DNA of 15,991 nucleotides from UBA1046 sp050945515 (GTDB taxonomy: Bacteria > Bacillota > Clostridia > Saccharofermentanales > DTU023). Positions 1 through 6,785 of this stretch are shown piece after piece (position 1 is the stretch's first letter; each line of letters opens with the position of its first letter). Both the position numbers and the translations under genes were made by a program. Where the stretch lies: the NCBI GenBank assembly GCA_050945515.1, contig JBMNTB010000034.1, forward strand, positions 1-15,991. Reading direction: 5' to 3'. Below the pieces are notes generated by a model that was not told the origin of the DNA, did no database searches, and saw only the letters and a list, made by a program, of their open reading frames with translations.

Positions 1-70
<70 letters not shown>

Positions 71-202
71 TTCTATTTGAGAGCCAATTCGGCTCTTTCT
101 TATTTTTCTGGTCTTGCCTGTTAAACTCCAAAAGTTTAACCAGGGCTCCTCTTTTCACTGTTCAATTTTCAAGGTCCGTTCGCTCTCCCGCCGGAAAGGC
201 GC
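71..202 (-). promoter_or_regulatory. rRNA leader with boxA-like element and two hairpins
   Basis: This is the transcribed leader between the predicted start site (near 202) and the mature 16S end. On the minus strand, 174-159 reads CCTTGAAAATTGAACA, which resembles the boxA-type antitermination segment of Firmicute rRNA leaders. Two perfect hairpins follow: 120-140 (GTTAAACT / AGTTTAAC, 8 bp) and 80-96 (AGAGCC / GGCTCT, 6 bp, 5-nt loop). They probably help processing or antitermination. The hairpins are seen directly; their role is inferred from other rRNA leaders. Confidence 0.6.
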
Positions 203-208
203 TCGATT

Positions 209-237
209 AGAATACCATCGGAATTTTATATTGTCAA
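209..237 (-). promoter_or_regulatory. rRNA operon promoter
   Basis: On the minus strand there is a perfect -35 box TTGACA (237-232), a 17-nt spacer and a -10 box TATTCT (214-209). Transcription would start near 202 and run into the 16S leader. An A-rich stretch just upstream of the -35 box could act as an UP element. No second rRNA promoter of similar quality was found upstream. Confidence 0.8.
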
Positions 238-403
238 ATCTTTTTCCGAATAACCCAATTGAAATCTCAACCCCCTTGTTACTAGTGGTATAATTATTGC
301 AAAGTTGAAAATAGATTTTATGAAGGAAAAGTTGTAGAGTATATAAGAGTGTTATAGAGTATTTGTTTAAGCAGACGAAATTCCAGCTTGTTTGCACATA
401 TAA
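238..403. other. Intergenic region between rRNA promoter and phosphatase gene
   Basis: This AT-rich stretch lies downstream of the phosphatase stop codon and upstream of the rRNA promoter. I see no gene, no convincing terminator for the phosphatase transcript and no RNA gene. A TATAAT on the plus strand at 289-294 has no -35 box at usable spacing. Confidence 0.5.
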
Positions 404-1039
404 TCAAGTGGCATCCCGGCTGACCAGGATAAAGCCTTCTTCCGGATCGTGGCGAAAATGCAGGAGTGCTGTATTGGCCAGGACTTGGTAAACTTGGCCG
501 GGCTTGCGGCTTTTAACATAGTTGGCATAATTTTCCTTTACATAGGGATAGGTTAAAGCCTTAATGCTGAAGCCATGTGAAACCAGAAGTATATTGCCGC
601 CCGGATGAGTTTCTACGATCTCGTCCAGCAAGGTTTGCATTCGCTGCTGAATATCCCGCCCTAATTCTCCGCCCGGCGGTCGATAGTTCAGAGGATCGGT
701 GGCAGCGATTTCCCAGCTATAGGGATCCATCTCTTTACAGTCATCATATGTCCGCCCCTGGAATTCGCCGCTATTGATTTCCCGCAGACGCTGATCATGA
801 ATTACCGGCACTTCTTTCTTTTGTGCTGCTGCAACAATTTCTGCAGTATCAACTGCCCGTTTCAGATCAGAGGTATAGATGGCGTCCAAATTCATATCGG
901 CCAGATCCGCGGCCAGAAATGCAGCTTCCCGGCGGCCTGCCTCCGATAGCTCGGAGTCGATCAGACCTTGCATGATCTTCTGCGCATTGAGATCGGTTGA
1001 GGCATGCCTGGTCAGATAGATATTGGTAATCTCAGTCAT
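404..1039 (-). CDS. Histidine phosphatase (phosphoglycerate mutase-like) family protein
   Basis: The 211-residue product belongs to the histidine phosphatase superfamily, whose members use a phosphorylated histidine to hydrolyse phosphate esters or move phosphate groups. The N-terminal motif LTRHASTDLN carries the catalytic Arg11-His12; most relatives have RHG where this has RHA. A central segment REINSGEFQG supplies the usual acidic residue, and VSHGFSIKAL holds the second catalytic histidine (His155). The ATG at 1039 is preceded by a good ribosome binding site (AAGGGGG, about 5 nt away). The length is typical for the broad-specificity GpmB/CobC-like branch. It is transcribed away from the pyr operon and toward the rRNA promoter. 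The substrate cannot be told from sequence: sugar phosphates, nucleotides or a cobalamin intermediate are all possible. No signal peptide, so cytoplasmic. Confidence 0.9.
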   Translation of the reverse strand: MTEITNIYLTRHASTDLNAQKIMQGLIDSELSEAGRREAAFLAADLADMNLDAIYTSDLKRAVDTAEIVAAAQKKEVPVIHDQRLREINSGEFQGRTYDDCKEMDPYSWEIAATDPLNYRPPGGELGRDIQQRMQTLLDEIVETHPGGNILLVSHGFSIKALTYPYVKENYANYVKSRKPGQVYQVLANTALLHFRHDPEEGFILVSRDAT

Positions 1040-1085
1040 AATTCCCCCTTACTGCAGTTTCGAGTTTTGCTCTTGAAGTATTTAT

Positions 1086-1101
1086 ATTATATCCAATTAT
1101 A
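1086..1101 (-). promoter_or_regulatory. Possible -10 boxes for the phosphatase gene
   Basis: On the minus strand two perfect TATAAT hexamers lie 10 bp apart (1101-1096 and 1091-1086), about 50 nt upstream of the phosphatase start codon. Neither has a recognisable -35 box at 16-18 bp, so this is a weak call based on the -10 match and position alone. Confidence 0.3.
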
Positions 1102-1193
1102 GTAGAGAACGTGGAGCTCCATAGGGCAAGATCTGTTTTTAGGCGCCTTCGGCAAAAAATTAAAAAATTATTGTGTTTCAAGCTCATTTGCGC

Positions 1194-1222
1194 TTGTATC
1201 TGTGGTCGGTTTCGGCTAAGAT
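1194..1222 (+). promoter_or_regulatory. pyr operon promoter
   Basis: A -35 box TTGTAT (1194-1199), a 17-nt spacer and a -10 box TAAGAT (1217-1222) predict a transcription start near 1229. That leaves about 18 nt before the PyrR-binding loop and a ~150-nt leader ahead of pyrR, the arrangement expected for a PyrR-attenuated operon. The same TAAGAT -10 box with 17-bp spacing precedes the tRNA-Val gene in this window. Confidence 0.6.
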
Positions 1223-1246
1223 AAGGACAGAAATCAGACTTTAATC

Positions 1247-1357
1247 AGTCCTGTGAGGCTGGAAGGATGACAAATAATAGTGGCAGGCCGCAGCTACACC
1301 GGTGATACGGCGCCAAATTCTTGTGAACCTTCTGTCATCCAGGCAGCGGGCTTTTTT
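1247..1357 (+). promoter_or_regulatory. PyrR-responsive transcription attenuator (pyr leader)
   Basis: Bases 1247-1260 read AGTCCTGTGAGGCT, an exact fit to the PyrR RNA-binding consensus ARUCCNGNGAGGYU; AGUC and GGCU pair to present a CUGUGA loop. Two competing folds lie downstream. Antiterminator: 1258-1261 (GCTG) and 1265-1272 (GGATGACA) pair with 1344-1347 (CAGC) and 1333-1340 (TGTCATCC), 12 bp around a 3x3 internal loop. Terminator: 1287-1295 (GCCGCAGCT) can pair imperfectly with 1342-1351 (GGCAGCGGGC), followed by six T (1352-1357). The antiterminator uses both the 3' side of the PyrR loop and the 3' terminator arm, so the folds exclude each other. As known from Bacillus, UMP-loaded PyrR would hold the binding loop and cause termination. 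The motif is exact; the terminator stem is the weakest part. Confidence 0.85.
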
Positions 1358-1378
1358 CTGCCCGAAAGGAGGACAGCC

Positions 1379-1921
1379 ATGCGAATTAAATCCACACTGA
1401 TGGATCAAGAAGGAATGGACCGCGCGCTTACCCGCATCGCGCATGAGATTTTGGAGAAAAATCGCACTACGGATAATCTGGTGCTGGTCGGGATTCAGCG
1501 GCGCGGCGTGCCCTTAGCCAATATCCTGGCCGACAAGATCGAGCAAATCGAAGGTCAAAGGCCGCTTGAGGGTATGCTCGACATCACTTTCTACCGCGAC
1601 GATCTGTCGCTGTTGACGGAACACCCGATCGTACATAGCACTAATCTGCCTTTTGATGTAAACGGCAAGACGATTGTTCTGGTTGATGATGTACTGTTTA
1701 CCGGCCGCACGGCGCGGGCCGCTATTGAGGCCCTGTTCGACATGGGGCGAGCCAGTTCGATCCAGCTGGCGGTGATGATTGACCGCGGTCACAGGGAGCT
1801 GCCGCTGCGCCCCGATTTCGTCGGTAAGAATGTACCCACCTCCAGGAAAGAATTTATCAAAGTCTCAGTACAGAAAGTCGACGGCAGAAATGCTGTTGAA
1901 CTCGGTGAATGGGAGGAATAA
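1379..1921 (+). CDS. pyrR: Bifunctional pyr operon RNA-binding attenuator / uracil phosphoribosyltransferase PyrR
   Basis: The 180-residue product matches PyrR in length and motifs. PyrR binds pyr leader RNA when charged with UMP or UTP and causes termination; it also has uracil phosphoribosyltransferase activity. The PRPP-binding motif IVLVDDVLFTGRT has the two acidic residues at 103-104. Other PyrR signatures are GIQRRGVPLA near the N terminus and IDRGHRELPLRPDFVGKNVP near the C terminus. I chose the ATG at 1379 because it follows a strong ribosome binding site (AAAGGAGGA, 1365-1373) and gives the usual N terminus. An upstream in-frame start at 1280 would translate through the attenuator and is unlikely. 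It is the first gene of the operon, directly behind its own RNA target, so it regulates itself. The stop codon is 1 nt from the pyrB start. Confidence 0.97.
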   Translation: MRIKSTLMDQEGMDRALTRIAHEILEKNRTTDNLVLVGIQRRGVPLANILADKIEQIEGQRPLEGMLDITFYRDDLSLLTEHPIVHSTNLPFDVNGKTIVLVDDVLFTGRTARAAIEALFDMGRASSIQLAVMIDRGHRELPLRPDFVGKNVPTSRKEFIKVSVQKVDGRNAVELGEWEE

Positions 1922-1922
1922 G

Positions 1923-2927
1923 ATGGCTAAAATTCAACCCTTAACCGCTGAAGAGCGGGCAATCCGGCGCACGGCTGAAGATGCAGTGACACAGCTCTCC
2001 TCCCGGCATCTGCTGGGAATGCAGGAGCTAAGCCCGGCGGAGATCATGCTGATCTTAGACACCGCCTTTGTAATGAAGAATATCCTCTCGGTCCAGACCA
2101 AGAAAACAGCACATCTGCAGGGCCGTTCCGTAATTACTTTTTTCGCTGAGAACTCGACCCGGACGCGACTGTCTTTTGATATGGCTTGTAAGTATCTGGG
2201 CGCTACTACCTCGAATATCGGCAGCTCGGAATCCAGCATCCGCAAAGGTGAGAATCTTTTCGATACCGTGAAGACACTGGAGATGATGTCGACGGATATC
2301 CTGGTCATGCGCCACCCGCAGTCCGGCGCCCCGCACTATGTGGCCGAACGAATTGATGCGTCGGTCGTCAACGCCGGCGACGGTATGAACGAGCACCCGA
2401 CCCAGGCTTTGCTCGATATGATGACAATGATCGAGTATAAAGGCTCGATCAAAGGCCTTAAAGTCGCGATCACCGGTGACGCCATGCACAGCCGGGTGAT
2501 GCGTTCCAATGTCTGGGGATTGACTAAAGCCGGCGCCGAAGTACGAGTCGCCGCGCCTCCCACCATGACGCCGCGCCATCTCGAGCATATGCCCTGCCGG
2601 GTCTGTCATGATGTCAGAGAAGCCTGTGAAGATGTGGATGTGATCATGGGTCTGCGCGTCCAGCTCGAACGTCAGCGCAGCGCACTCTTCCCCTCTGTCA
2701 ACGAATACGCTCATTTCTTCGGCATCGACAGTGAATGCCTGGAGCTCGCCCGGCCGGACGCTATTATCATGCACCCCGGCCCTTGCAACCACGGCGTCGA
2801 GATGCCGACTTTCATTCATGAACACGATCGCTCGGTTATTCACGAACAAGTAGCCAACGGTGTCGCCGTGCGCATGGCCGTCTTGTTTCTGCTCAATGCC
2901 AAGCGCAATGCCGAGCTGAACGCTTAA
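1923..2927 (+). CDS. pyrB: Aspartate carbamoyltransferase catalytic subunit
   Basis: The 334-residue cytoplasmic enzyme joins carbamoyl phosphate and aspartate to form carbamoyl aspartate, the first committed step of pyrimidine synthesis. The carbamoyl-phosphate loop is FAENSTRTRLSF (Ser78-Thr-Arg-Thr-Arg), HPTQALLDM begins at His158, GDAMHSRVMRSN marks the aspartate domain, and MHPGPCNHGVE (His284) stands where relatives usually have HPGPxNRGVE, so Arg is replaced by His there. The ATG at 1923 follows a GGGAGGA site inside the end of pyrR and lies 1 nt after its stop, so the two are probably translationally coupled. An N-terminal extension of about 25 residues precedes the usual start of the family. 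No pyrI regulatory-chain gene follows, which suggests an unregulated trimer. Confidence 0.97.
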   Translation: MAKIQPLTAEERAIRRTAEDAVTQLSSRHLLGMQELSPAEIMLILDTAFVMKNILSVQTKKTAHLQGRSVITFFAENSTRTRLSFDMACKYLGATTSNIGSSESSIRKGENLFDTVKTLEMMSTDILVMRHPQSGAPHYVAERIDASVVNAGDGMNEHPTQALLDMMTMIEYKGSIKGLKVAITGDAMHSRVMRSNVWGLTKAGAEVRVAAPPTMTPRHLEHMPCRVCHDVREACEDVDVIMGLRVQLERQRSALFPSVNEYAHFFGIDSECLELARPDAIIMHPGPCNHGVEMPTFIHEHDRSVIHEQVANGVAVRMAVLFLLNAKRNAELNA

Positions 2928-2928
2928 A

Positions 2929-3004
2929 CAGTATTAATGAAGGTGGCTTCTCAGCAGTTGGCGAAGGTGACCCGAATATCAGTATTGACGAAGGCGACCG
3001 CCCT
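2929..3004 (+). repeat. Degenerate ~25-bp tandem repeat, three copies
   Basis: The copies begin CAGTATTAATGAAGGTGGC (2929-2947), CAGCAGTTGGCGAAGGTGACC in pieces (2952-2972) and CAGTATTGACGAAGGCGACC (2980-2999). The first and third align without gaps over about 20 bases at a spacing of 51 nt, and the middle copy needs a small shift. They start right after the pyrB stop codon. Confidence 0.55.
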
Positions 3005-3182
3005 CAGAGACCGCACTGCGAGAGCAGCACCAGCCGGCGGCAAGAGAGCGGCGCAAGGAGCGGCCACAACACCGAAGGCTCGGAAAAAAGAACCAAAGGA
3101 ACGGCGCAGCGGCCAAAAATATACAGAAAGAAGAACTAAAGAACCGACTGCAACACCGGCACCATGAGCAATAGGGGGAAAA

Positions 3183-3245
3183 ATGCAGAGCCGCTCCCAC
3201 GACAAGGACAAAACTGCAACAGAGACCTGCTACAAAAAACGATAA
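3183..3245 (+). CDS. Possible 20-codon open reading frame upstream of pyrC
   Basis: An ATG at 3183 follows AGGGGG (3173-3178) by 4 nt and opens a 20-residue frame, very hydrophilic and rich in Lys, Asp, Thr and Ser, that stops 22 nt before the pyrC start. The SD is the only reason to list it. It lies in the T-poor spacer where short frames stay open by chance. It could be a leader peptide or nothing. Confidence 0.2.
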   Translation: MQSRSHDKDKTATETCYKKR

Positions 3246-3267
3246 TAAATTACGAGGAGAGCACTCG

Positions 3268-4563
3268 ATGAAAAATAGTTATCCACAATTCAAGAGCATA
3301 CAGATTAAGAATGTCAGACATTGGCAGACCGGTGATCTCACCGAACTGTTGATCGCCGGAGGTAAATTTGTGCCGGAGCTAAGCTGCCAAGCGGAATTAG
3401 TGCTGGACGGTCAGGGGCTGACCGTTCTGCCGGGTTTGATCGACGCCCATGTCCATCTGCGCGATCCGGGCTTTGAATACCGGGAAGACATCATTACAGG
3501 AACCAGGGCGGCAGCACACGGCGGGTTCACTGCCATAGCGCCGATGCCAAATACCAATCCGGTGGCCGATACCGTGCCCGTCATCCGCTATATGATCGAC
3601 AAGGCTGCGGCTGCCGGCTTTTGCCGAGTCCTGCCGATCGGTGCCGCCACCAAGAAGCAAGAAGGGCAGGAGCTGTCCGAAATCGGTCTGATGACAGAGG
3701 CCGGAGCAGTTGCTTTCTCTGATGACGGCCTACCGATAGCATCGGCCAGCATGATGCGAAAAGCCATGGAATATGCCGCTTTCTTCGATCGGGTGATCAT
3801 CTCGCACTGTGAAGATCCGGAACTGGCCAAGGACGGCGTCTGCAACGAAGGTATTGTTTCTACCGAAATGGGATTGAAGGGAATCCCTTCGATCGCCGAA
3901 GATATCATGATCGATCGCGAGACCAGACTCGCTGAATACTTGGGCTGCCCCGTTCATATCGCTCATGTCAGCACCGCTAATGGCGTTGAATGTGTCCGGG
4001 CGGCTAAGGCACGCGGCGTCAAAGTAACCGCCGAAACCTGCCCACACTATTTCACCTTGACAGAGGAAGCCATCCGGGGCTTCAACACCCTCGCTAAAGT
4101 CAATCCGCCGCTACGCACCGAGTCGGACCGCCTGGCCATTATCAAGGGACTGCAAGACGGTACACTGGATATTATCGCCACCGATCACGCACCTCATCAC
4201 TCCGATGAGAAAGACTGTGAATTCTCACTGGCCAATAACGGTCTGATCGGACTGGAGACCTGTTTCCCGCTGGTTTACACCCGGCTGGTCGAGCCCGGCC
4301 ATCTCAGCCTGGCAGACGCTGTGAGCAAATTGACCTCCAATCCGGCACACCTGCTCAAGCAGCCAAAGCCCGGACTGGAACCCGGTCTGGTGGCCGATCT
4401 GGTCCTGGTAGATCTTGAAGAGACCATCACCTATGATGCAGCCAGCTCACTTTCCAAAGCCAGAAACACGCCATTTCAAGGCTTTGAACTCAGGGGCTTC
4501 CCGCAGCTGACAATCATGGCGGGGAATATTACCTGGGACAGCGGCAGACTGGCAACAGAATAA
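3268..4563 (+). CDS. pyrC: Dihydroorotase (class I)
   Basis: The 431-residue amidohydrolase closes carbamoyl aspartate to dihydroorotate in the third step of the pathway. The metal-binding motif HVHLRDPG has His61 and His63. Further ligand or active-site segments are SDDG (Asp152-Asp153), SHCED (His180), AHVSTANG (His233) and ATDHAPHH (Asp306), all in family order and spacing. Length fits class I bacterial dihydroorotases (~425-430). The ATG at 3268 is preceded by GAGGAGA at good spacing. It follows pyrB after an unusually long 340-nt spacer and precedes pyrF by 109 nt. Cytoplasmic. No missing catalytic residue was seen. Confidence 0.97.
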   Translation: MKNSYPQFKSIQIKNVRHWQTGDLTELLIAGGKFVPELSCQAELVLDGQGLTVLPGLIDAHVHLRDPGFEYREDIITGTRAAAHGGFTAIAPMPNTNPVADTVPVIRYMIDKAAAAGFCRVLPIGAATKKQEGQELSEIGLMTEAGAVAFSDDGLPIASASMMRKAMEYAAFFDRVIISHCEDPELAKDGVCNEGIVSTEMGLKGIPSIAEDIMIDRETRLAEYLGCPVHIAHVSTANGVECVRAAKARGVKVTAETCPHYFTLTEEAIRGFNTLAKVNPPLRTESDRLAIIKGLQDGTLDIIATDHAPHHSDEKDCEFSLANNGLIGLETCFPLVYTRLVEPGHLSLADAVSKLTSNPAHLLKQPKPGLEPGLVADLVLVDLEETITYDAASSLSKARNTPFQGFELRGFPQLTIMAGNITWDSGRLATE

Positions 4564-4672
4564 GCCGCTCGAGACCTGAGGAACAGTGACAAGCACGCAA
4601 CCGGTAGTATATAACTGGCGCAGCAAACAAATCCTGAATCGGACGGCGCGACAAACAAGGGGAGAGATAAAG

Positions 4673-5773
4673 ATGAAGAACAATTTTGCCGACAGACTGC
4701 AAGAACGCATTGACGAAATGGGTAATCCGACCTGCCTGGGTCTGGATCCGATGCTGTCCTATCTGCCGGAAAGTCTGCTGCAGAAATATGATTGCCGCCA
4801 GGAAGAGGGCATTTACTTGGCACTCAGCAGTTTTTGCAGTGAGCTGATTATGGCCGTAGCGGATATTGTGCCAGCGATCAAGCCGCAAATGGCCTATTTT
4901 GAACAGTACGGCCTTGGCGGTCTGCGCGCCCTGCAGTCAATTATCGCTTTGGCCAAAGCTCAAGGTATGCTGGTGATCCTCGATGGCAAGCGCAATGATA
5001 TCGGCAGTACAGCGGCAGCATACAGCAGAGCCTATCTCAGTACCTCCGGGCCAAACGATCATGAGTTGAACACCTCCCGGGCAAGTGCCAACGAACAGGT
5101 TAGTCAAAAGACAAACAACTCCGAGCATGAGAATTACAAACCAAACAACACCGAGCAATATGCTCAGGATCAGACCAGCCACGAACCTGACAACACCGGC
5201 CGATACAGCCAGGAGCAGGCCAAGACTTTCCTCGCTGCCGATGCCCTCACAGTCAACGGTTATCTAGGCAGCGACGGGATCAAGCCTTTCCTGGAACTGT
5301 GCCAAGCCAACGACAAAGGCATCTTCGTCCTCTGCCGTACCTCCAATCCCTCTGCCGGCGATCTGCAGGATTTGGAGCTGACCGACGACCGTTTGGTCTA
5401 CGAAGCCATGGCAGATCTGATCGCATTCTGGGGCCAAGACCTGATAGGCTCATCAGGTATCAGCTCAGTGGGTGCCGTGGTGGGTGCCACCTGGCCGGCA
5501 CAGGCTACCGCCCTGCGCCGGCGCATGCCCCACACATTTTTCCTGATTCCCGGCTTCGGCGCCCAAGGCGGAACAGCAGCCGATGCTGTGACCGGCTTCG
5601 ACCGGAGTGGTCGCGCCGGCATCGTCAACGCTTCCCGCTCCTTGATGCTGGCCTGGAAAAAGCATGGTCCGAATCACGCCGCTTTCGCCAGTGCCTGCCG
5701 CCAAGAAGCCATCGCCATGCGCGACTCCCTGCGAGCAGCACTAGCCGACCACAGAAAAACTAAAGATTTTTAG
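4673..5773 (+). CDS. pyrF: Orotidine 5'-phosphate decarboxylase with a repetitive in-frame insert
   Basis: The 366-residue enzyme decarboxylates OMP to UMP. It belongs to the longer PyrF subfamily. The catalytic motif DGKRNDIGST has Asp104, Lys106 and Asp109. LTVNGYLGSDGIKPF and SSVGAVVGAT follow, and the phosphate-binding region is FLIPGFGAQGG. The ATG at 4673 has AAGGGGAGA upstream and matches the usual N terminus (FADRLQERIDE); a GTG at 4586 would add 29 residues of non-conserved sequence and is less likely. Residues about 126-186 form a hydrophilic insert rich in Asn, Gln, Glu, Ser and Thr, made of three imperfect repeats between AYSRAYLS and FLAADALTVN, where relatives have a short loop. 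Without it the length would be near 305, typical of the subfamily. The catalytic core looks intact, so activity is expected. Confidence 0.95.
   Translation: MKNNFADRLQERIDEMGNPTCLGLDPMLSYLPESLLQKYDCRQEEGIYLALSSFCSELIMAVADIVPAIKPQMAYFEQYGLGGLRALQSIIALAKAQGMLVILDGKRNDIGSTAAAYSRAYLSTSGPNDHELNTSRASANEQVSQKTNNSEHENYKPNNTEQYAQDQTSHEPDNTGRYSQEQAKTFLAADALTVNGYLGSDGIKPFLELCQANDKGIFVLCRTSNPSAGDLQDLELTDDRLVYEAMADLIAFWGQDLIGSSGISSVGAVVGATWPAQATALRRRMPHTFFLIPGFGAQGGTAADAVTGFDRSGRAGIVNASRSLMLAWKKHGPNHAAFASACRQEAIAMRDSLRAALADHRKTKDF
5060..5227 (+). repeat. Three imperfect repeats inserted in pyrF
   Basis: Three units each begin with His-Glu (codons at 5060, 5126 and 5180) and are about 22, 18 and 16 residues long. 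Their shared core is Asn-Thr-x-x-(Tyr)-(Ser/Ala)-Gln-(Glu/Asp)-Gln: PNNTEQYAQDQ and PDNTGRYSQEQ are the closest pair. The DNA under that pair matches at 26 of 39 positions by my count. The reading frame is kept throughout. The first unit is the most diverged. Confidence 0.7.
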
Positions 5774-5898
5774 GATAATAAACACTAACGCCTCTCATTC
5801 CTGAGACATCTTATTAACAGAATGGTTGGCAATGTACCGTCTAACAAAAGCCAAATTTCCCGCTCCTGAGGCGATTAATAAACCGGAAAGGACTGAAA

Positions 5899-6771
5899 AT
5901 GTGCCAAGATAACAAGCCTCTGCTCAGACACCAAGGCAAACTGCTCAGAAACGAGCAGTTGTCCGACAGCACCAATCTACTGACTATCAAAGCTCCGGAG
6001 CCGGCCCGCACAGCCCGCCCCGGCCAATTCGTCCAGCTCAAAACATCCCACTATTTGCGCCGCCCCATCGGCCTGATGTCCGTCGATCGCGAACAGGGCC
6101 TGATCCAACTCGGCATCCGCCGCGTCGGGCCGGGCAGCAACGAACTCTGTGACCTCGAGCCCGGTATAACCGTTGATCTCGTCGGCCCTCTGGGTACAGG
6201 CTTCGACCTCGGATTATGTGACGACGGCGCCTGCGCAACTGCTCCGGCACATCTAGTCACAGTCGGCGGCGGCACCGGCCTATTCCCTTTGATCTATCTG
6301 CTGGAGGAAGCCGTCAGACAAGGGATCACTACCACGGCTATTATCGGCTTCCGCAGTCCGGCAGAAGCTATCTTGCAAGAGAGAATGAGAGCTACTGCAA
6401 AGCAGTGCATCTTCGCCTCGGATACTGGCGGACTGGACTTCACAGGGCATGCCGGAGAAGCATTGACCTCAGTACTGGACACATTATCCCTGCGAGCGGA
6501 ACAGCTCCTGGTCTGCGCCTGCGGTCCTGTCGGCCTGCTGGAAAATATCGCCTTGCAATGCCTGGAGCGCAAAATACAGTGCCAGGTTTCCTTAGAAGCA
6601 AGGATGGCTTGCGGTATCGGCGTCTGCGTTGGTTGTTCGATTCCGGTCTATCAGCAAGACCGCGGCACAAAAACAGCAGACAGTGAGACCACCTACGAAC
6701 GCTGCTGCTATGACGGCCCGGTCTTCCCCGCCGCCAGAATTGTCTGGCCATCCCAAGGCGGGATTTGGTAA
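5899..6771 (+). CDS. pyrK: Dihydroorotate dehydrogenase electron transfer subunit (FAD, 2Fe-2S)
   Basis: The 290-residue PyrK subunit passes electrons from the FMN of PyrD through a 2Fe-2S cluster and FAD to NAD+. The FAD-binding motif is RRPIGLMSVD near residues 53-62, GGGTGLFPLIYL is the nucleotide-binding segment, and the cluster ligands are Cys238, Cys243 and Cys246 (CGIGVCVGC) plus a cysteine just before YDGPVF (Cys270). The gap between the third and fourth cysteine is longer than usual, filled by a polar stretch, and the protein is some 30 residues longer than common PyrK. The ATG at 5899 follows AAAGGA at good spacing. The stop is 14 nt before the pyrD start, fitting a 1:1 complex. The 125-nt gap before it holds nothing I recognise. 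Confidence 0.95.
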   Translation: MCQDNKPLLRHQGKLLRNEQLSDSTNLLTIKAPEPARTARPGQFVQLKTSHYLRRPIGLMSVDREQGLIQLGIRRVGPGSNELCDLEPGITVDLVGPLGTGFDLGLCDDGACATAPAHLVTVGGGTGLFPLIYLLEEAVRQGITTTAIIGFRSPAEAILQERMRATAKQCIFASDTGGLDFTGHAGEALTSVLDTLSLRAEQLLVCACGPVGLLENIALQCLERKIQCQVSLEARMACGIGVCVGCSIPVYQQDRGTKTADSETTYERCCYDGPVFPAARIVWPSQGGIW

Positions 6772-6785
6772 GAGGAGAAATCGAT

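Larger units (their letters stand above)
2928..3267 (+). other. 340-nt pyrB-pyrC spacer, repetitive then extremely T-poor
   Basis: This untranslated-looking gap inside the operon starts with three imperfect copies of a ~25-bp unit related to CAGTATTGACGAAGGTGACC (starting at 2929, about 2952 and 2980). From 3001 to 3240 only 14 of 240 bases are T, while A, G and C are abundant. The 76-codon frame from 2937 has no ribosome binding site, a Lys/Arg/Ala/Pro/Thr-rich composition and no resemblance to PyrI. It stays open because stop codons need T, so I do not call it a gene. A 20-codon frame with an SD lies at its end and is listed separately. Confidence 0.75.

Noticed and set aside
155..397. 80-codon minus-strand frame across the rRNA promoter
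   Set aside because: It covers the rRNA promoter and leader, has no SD and no family resemblance.
1136..1158. Hairpin TTTTT...GCC TTC GGC...AAAAA between phosphatase and pyr promoter
   Set aside because: Only three GC pairs plus a mismatched A/T arm and no T-tract after the stem on either strand; not a convincing terminator.
2937..3167. 76-codon Lys/Arg/Ala-rich frame between pyrB and pyrC, possible pyrI remnant
   Set aside because: No SD, no cysteine zinc site or other PyrI feature; the frame is open because the DNA has almost no T and hence few stop codons.
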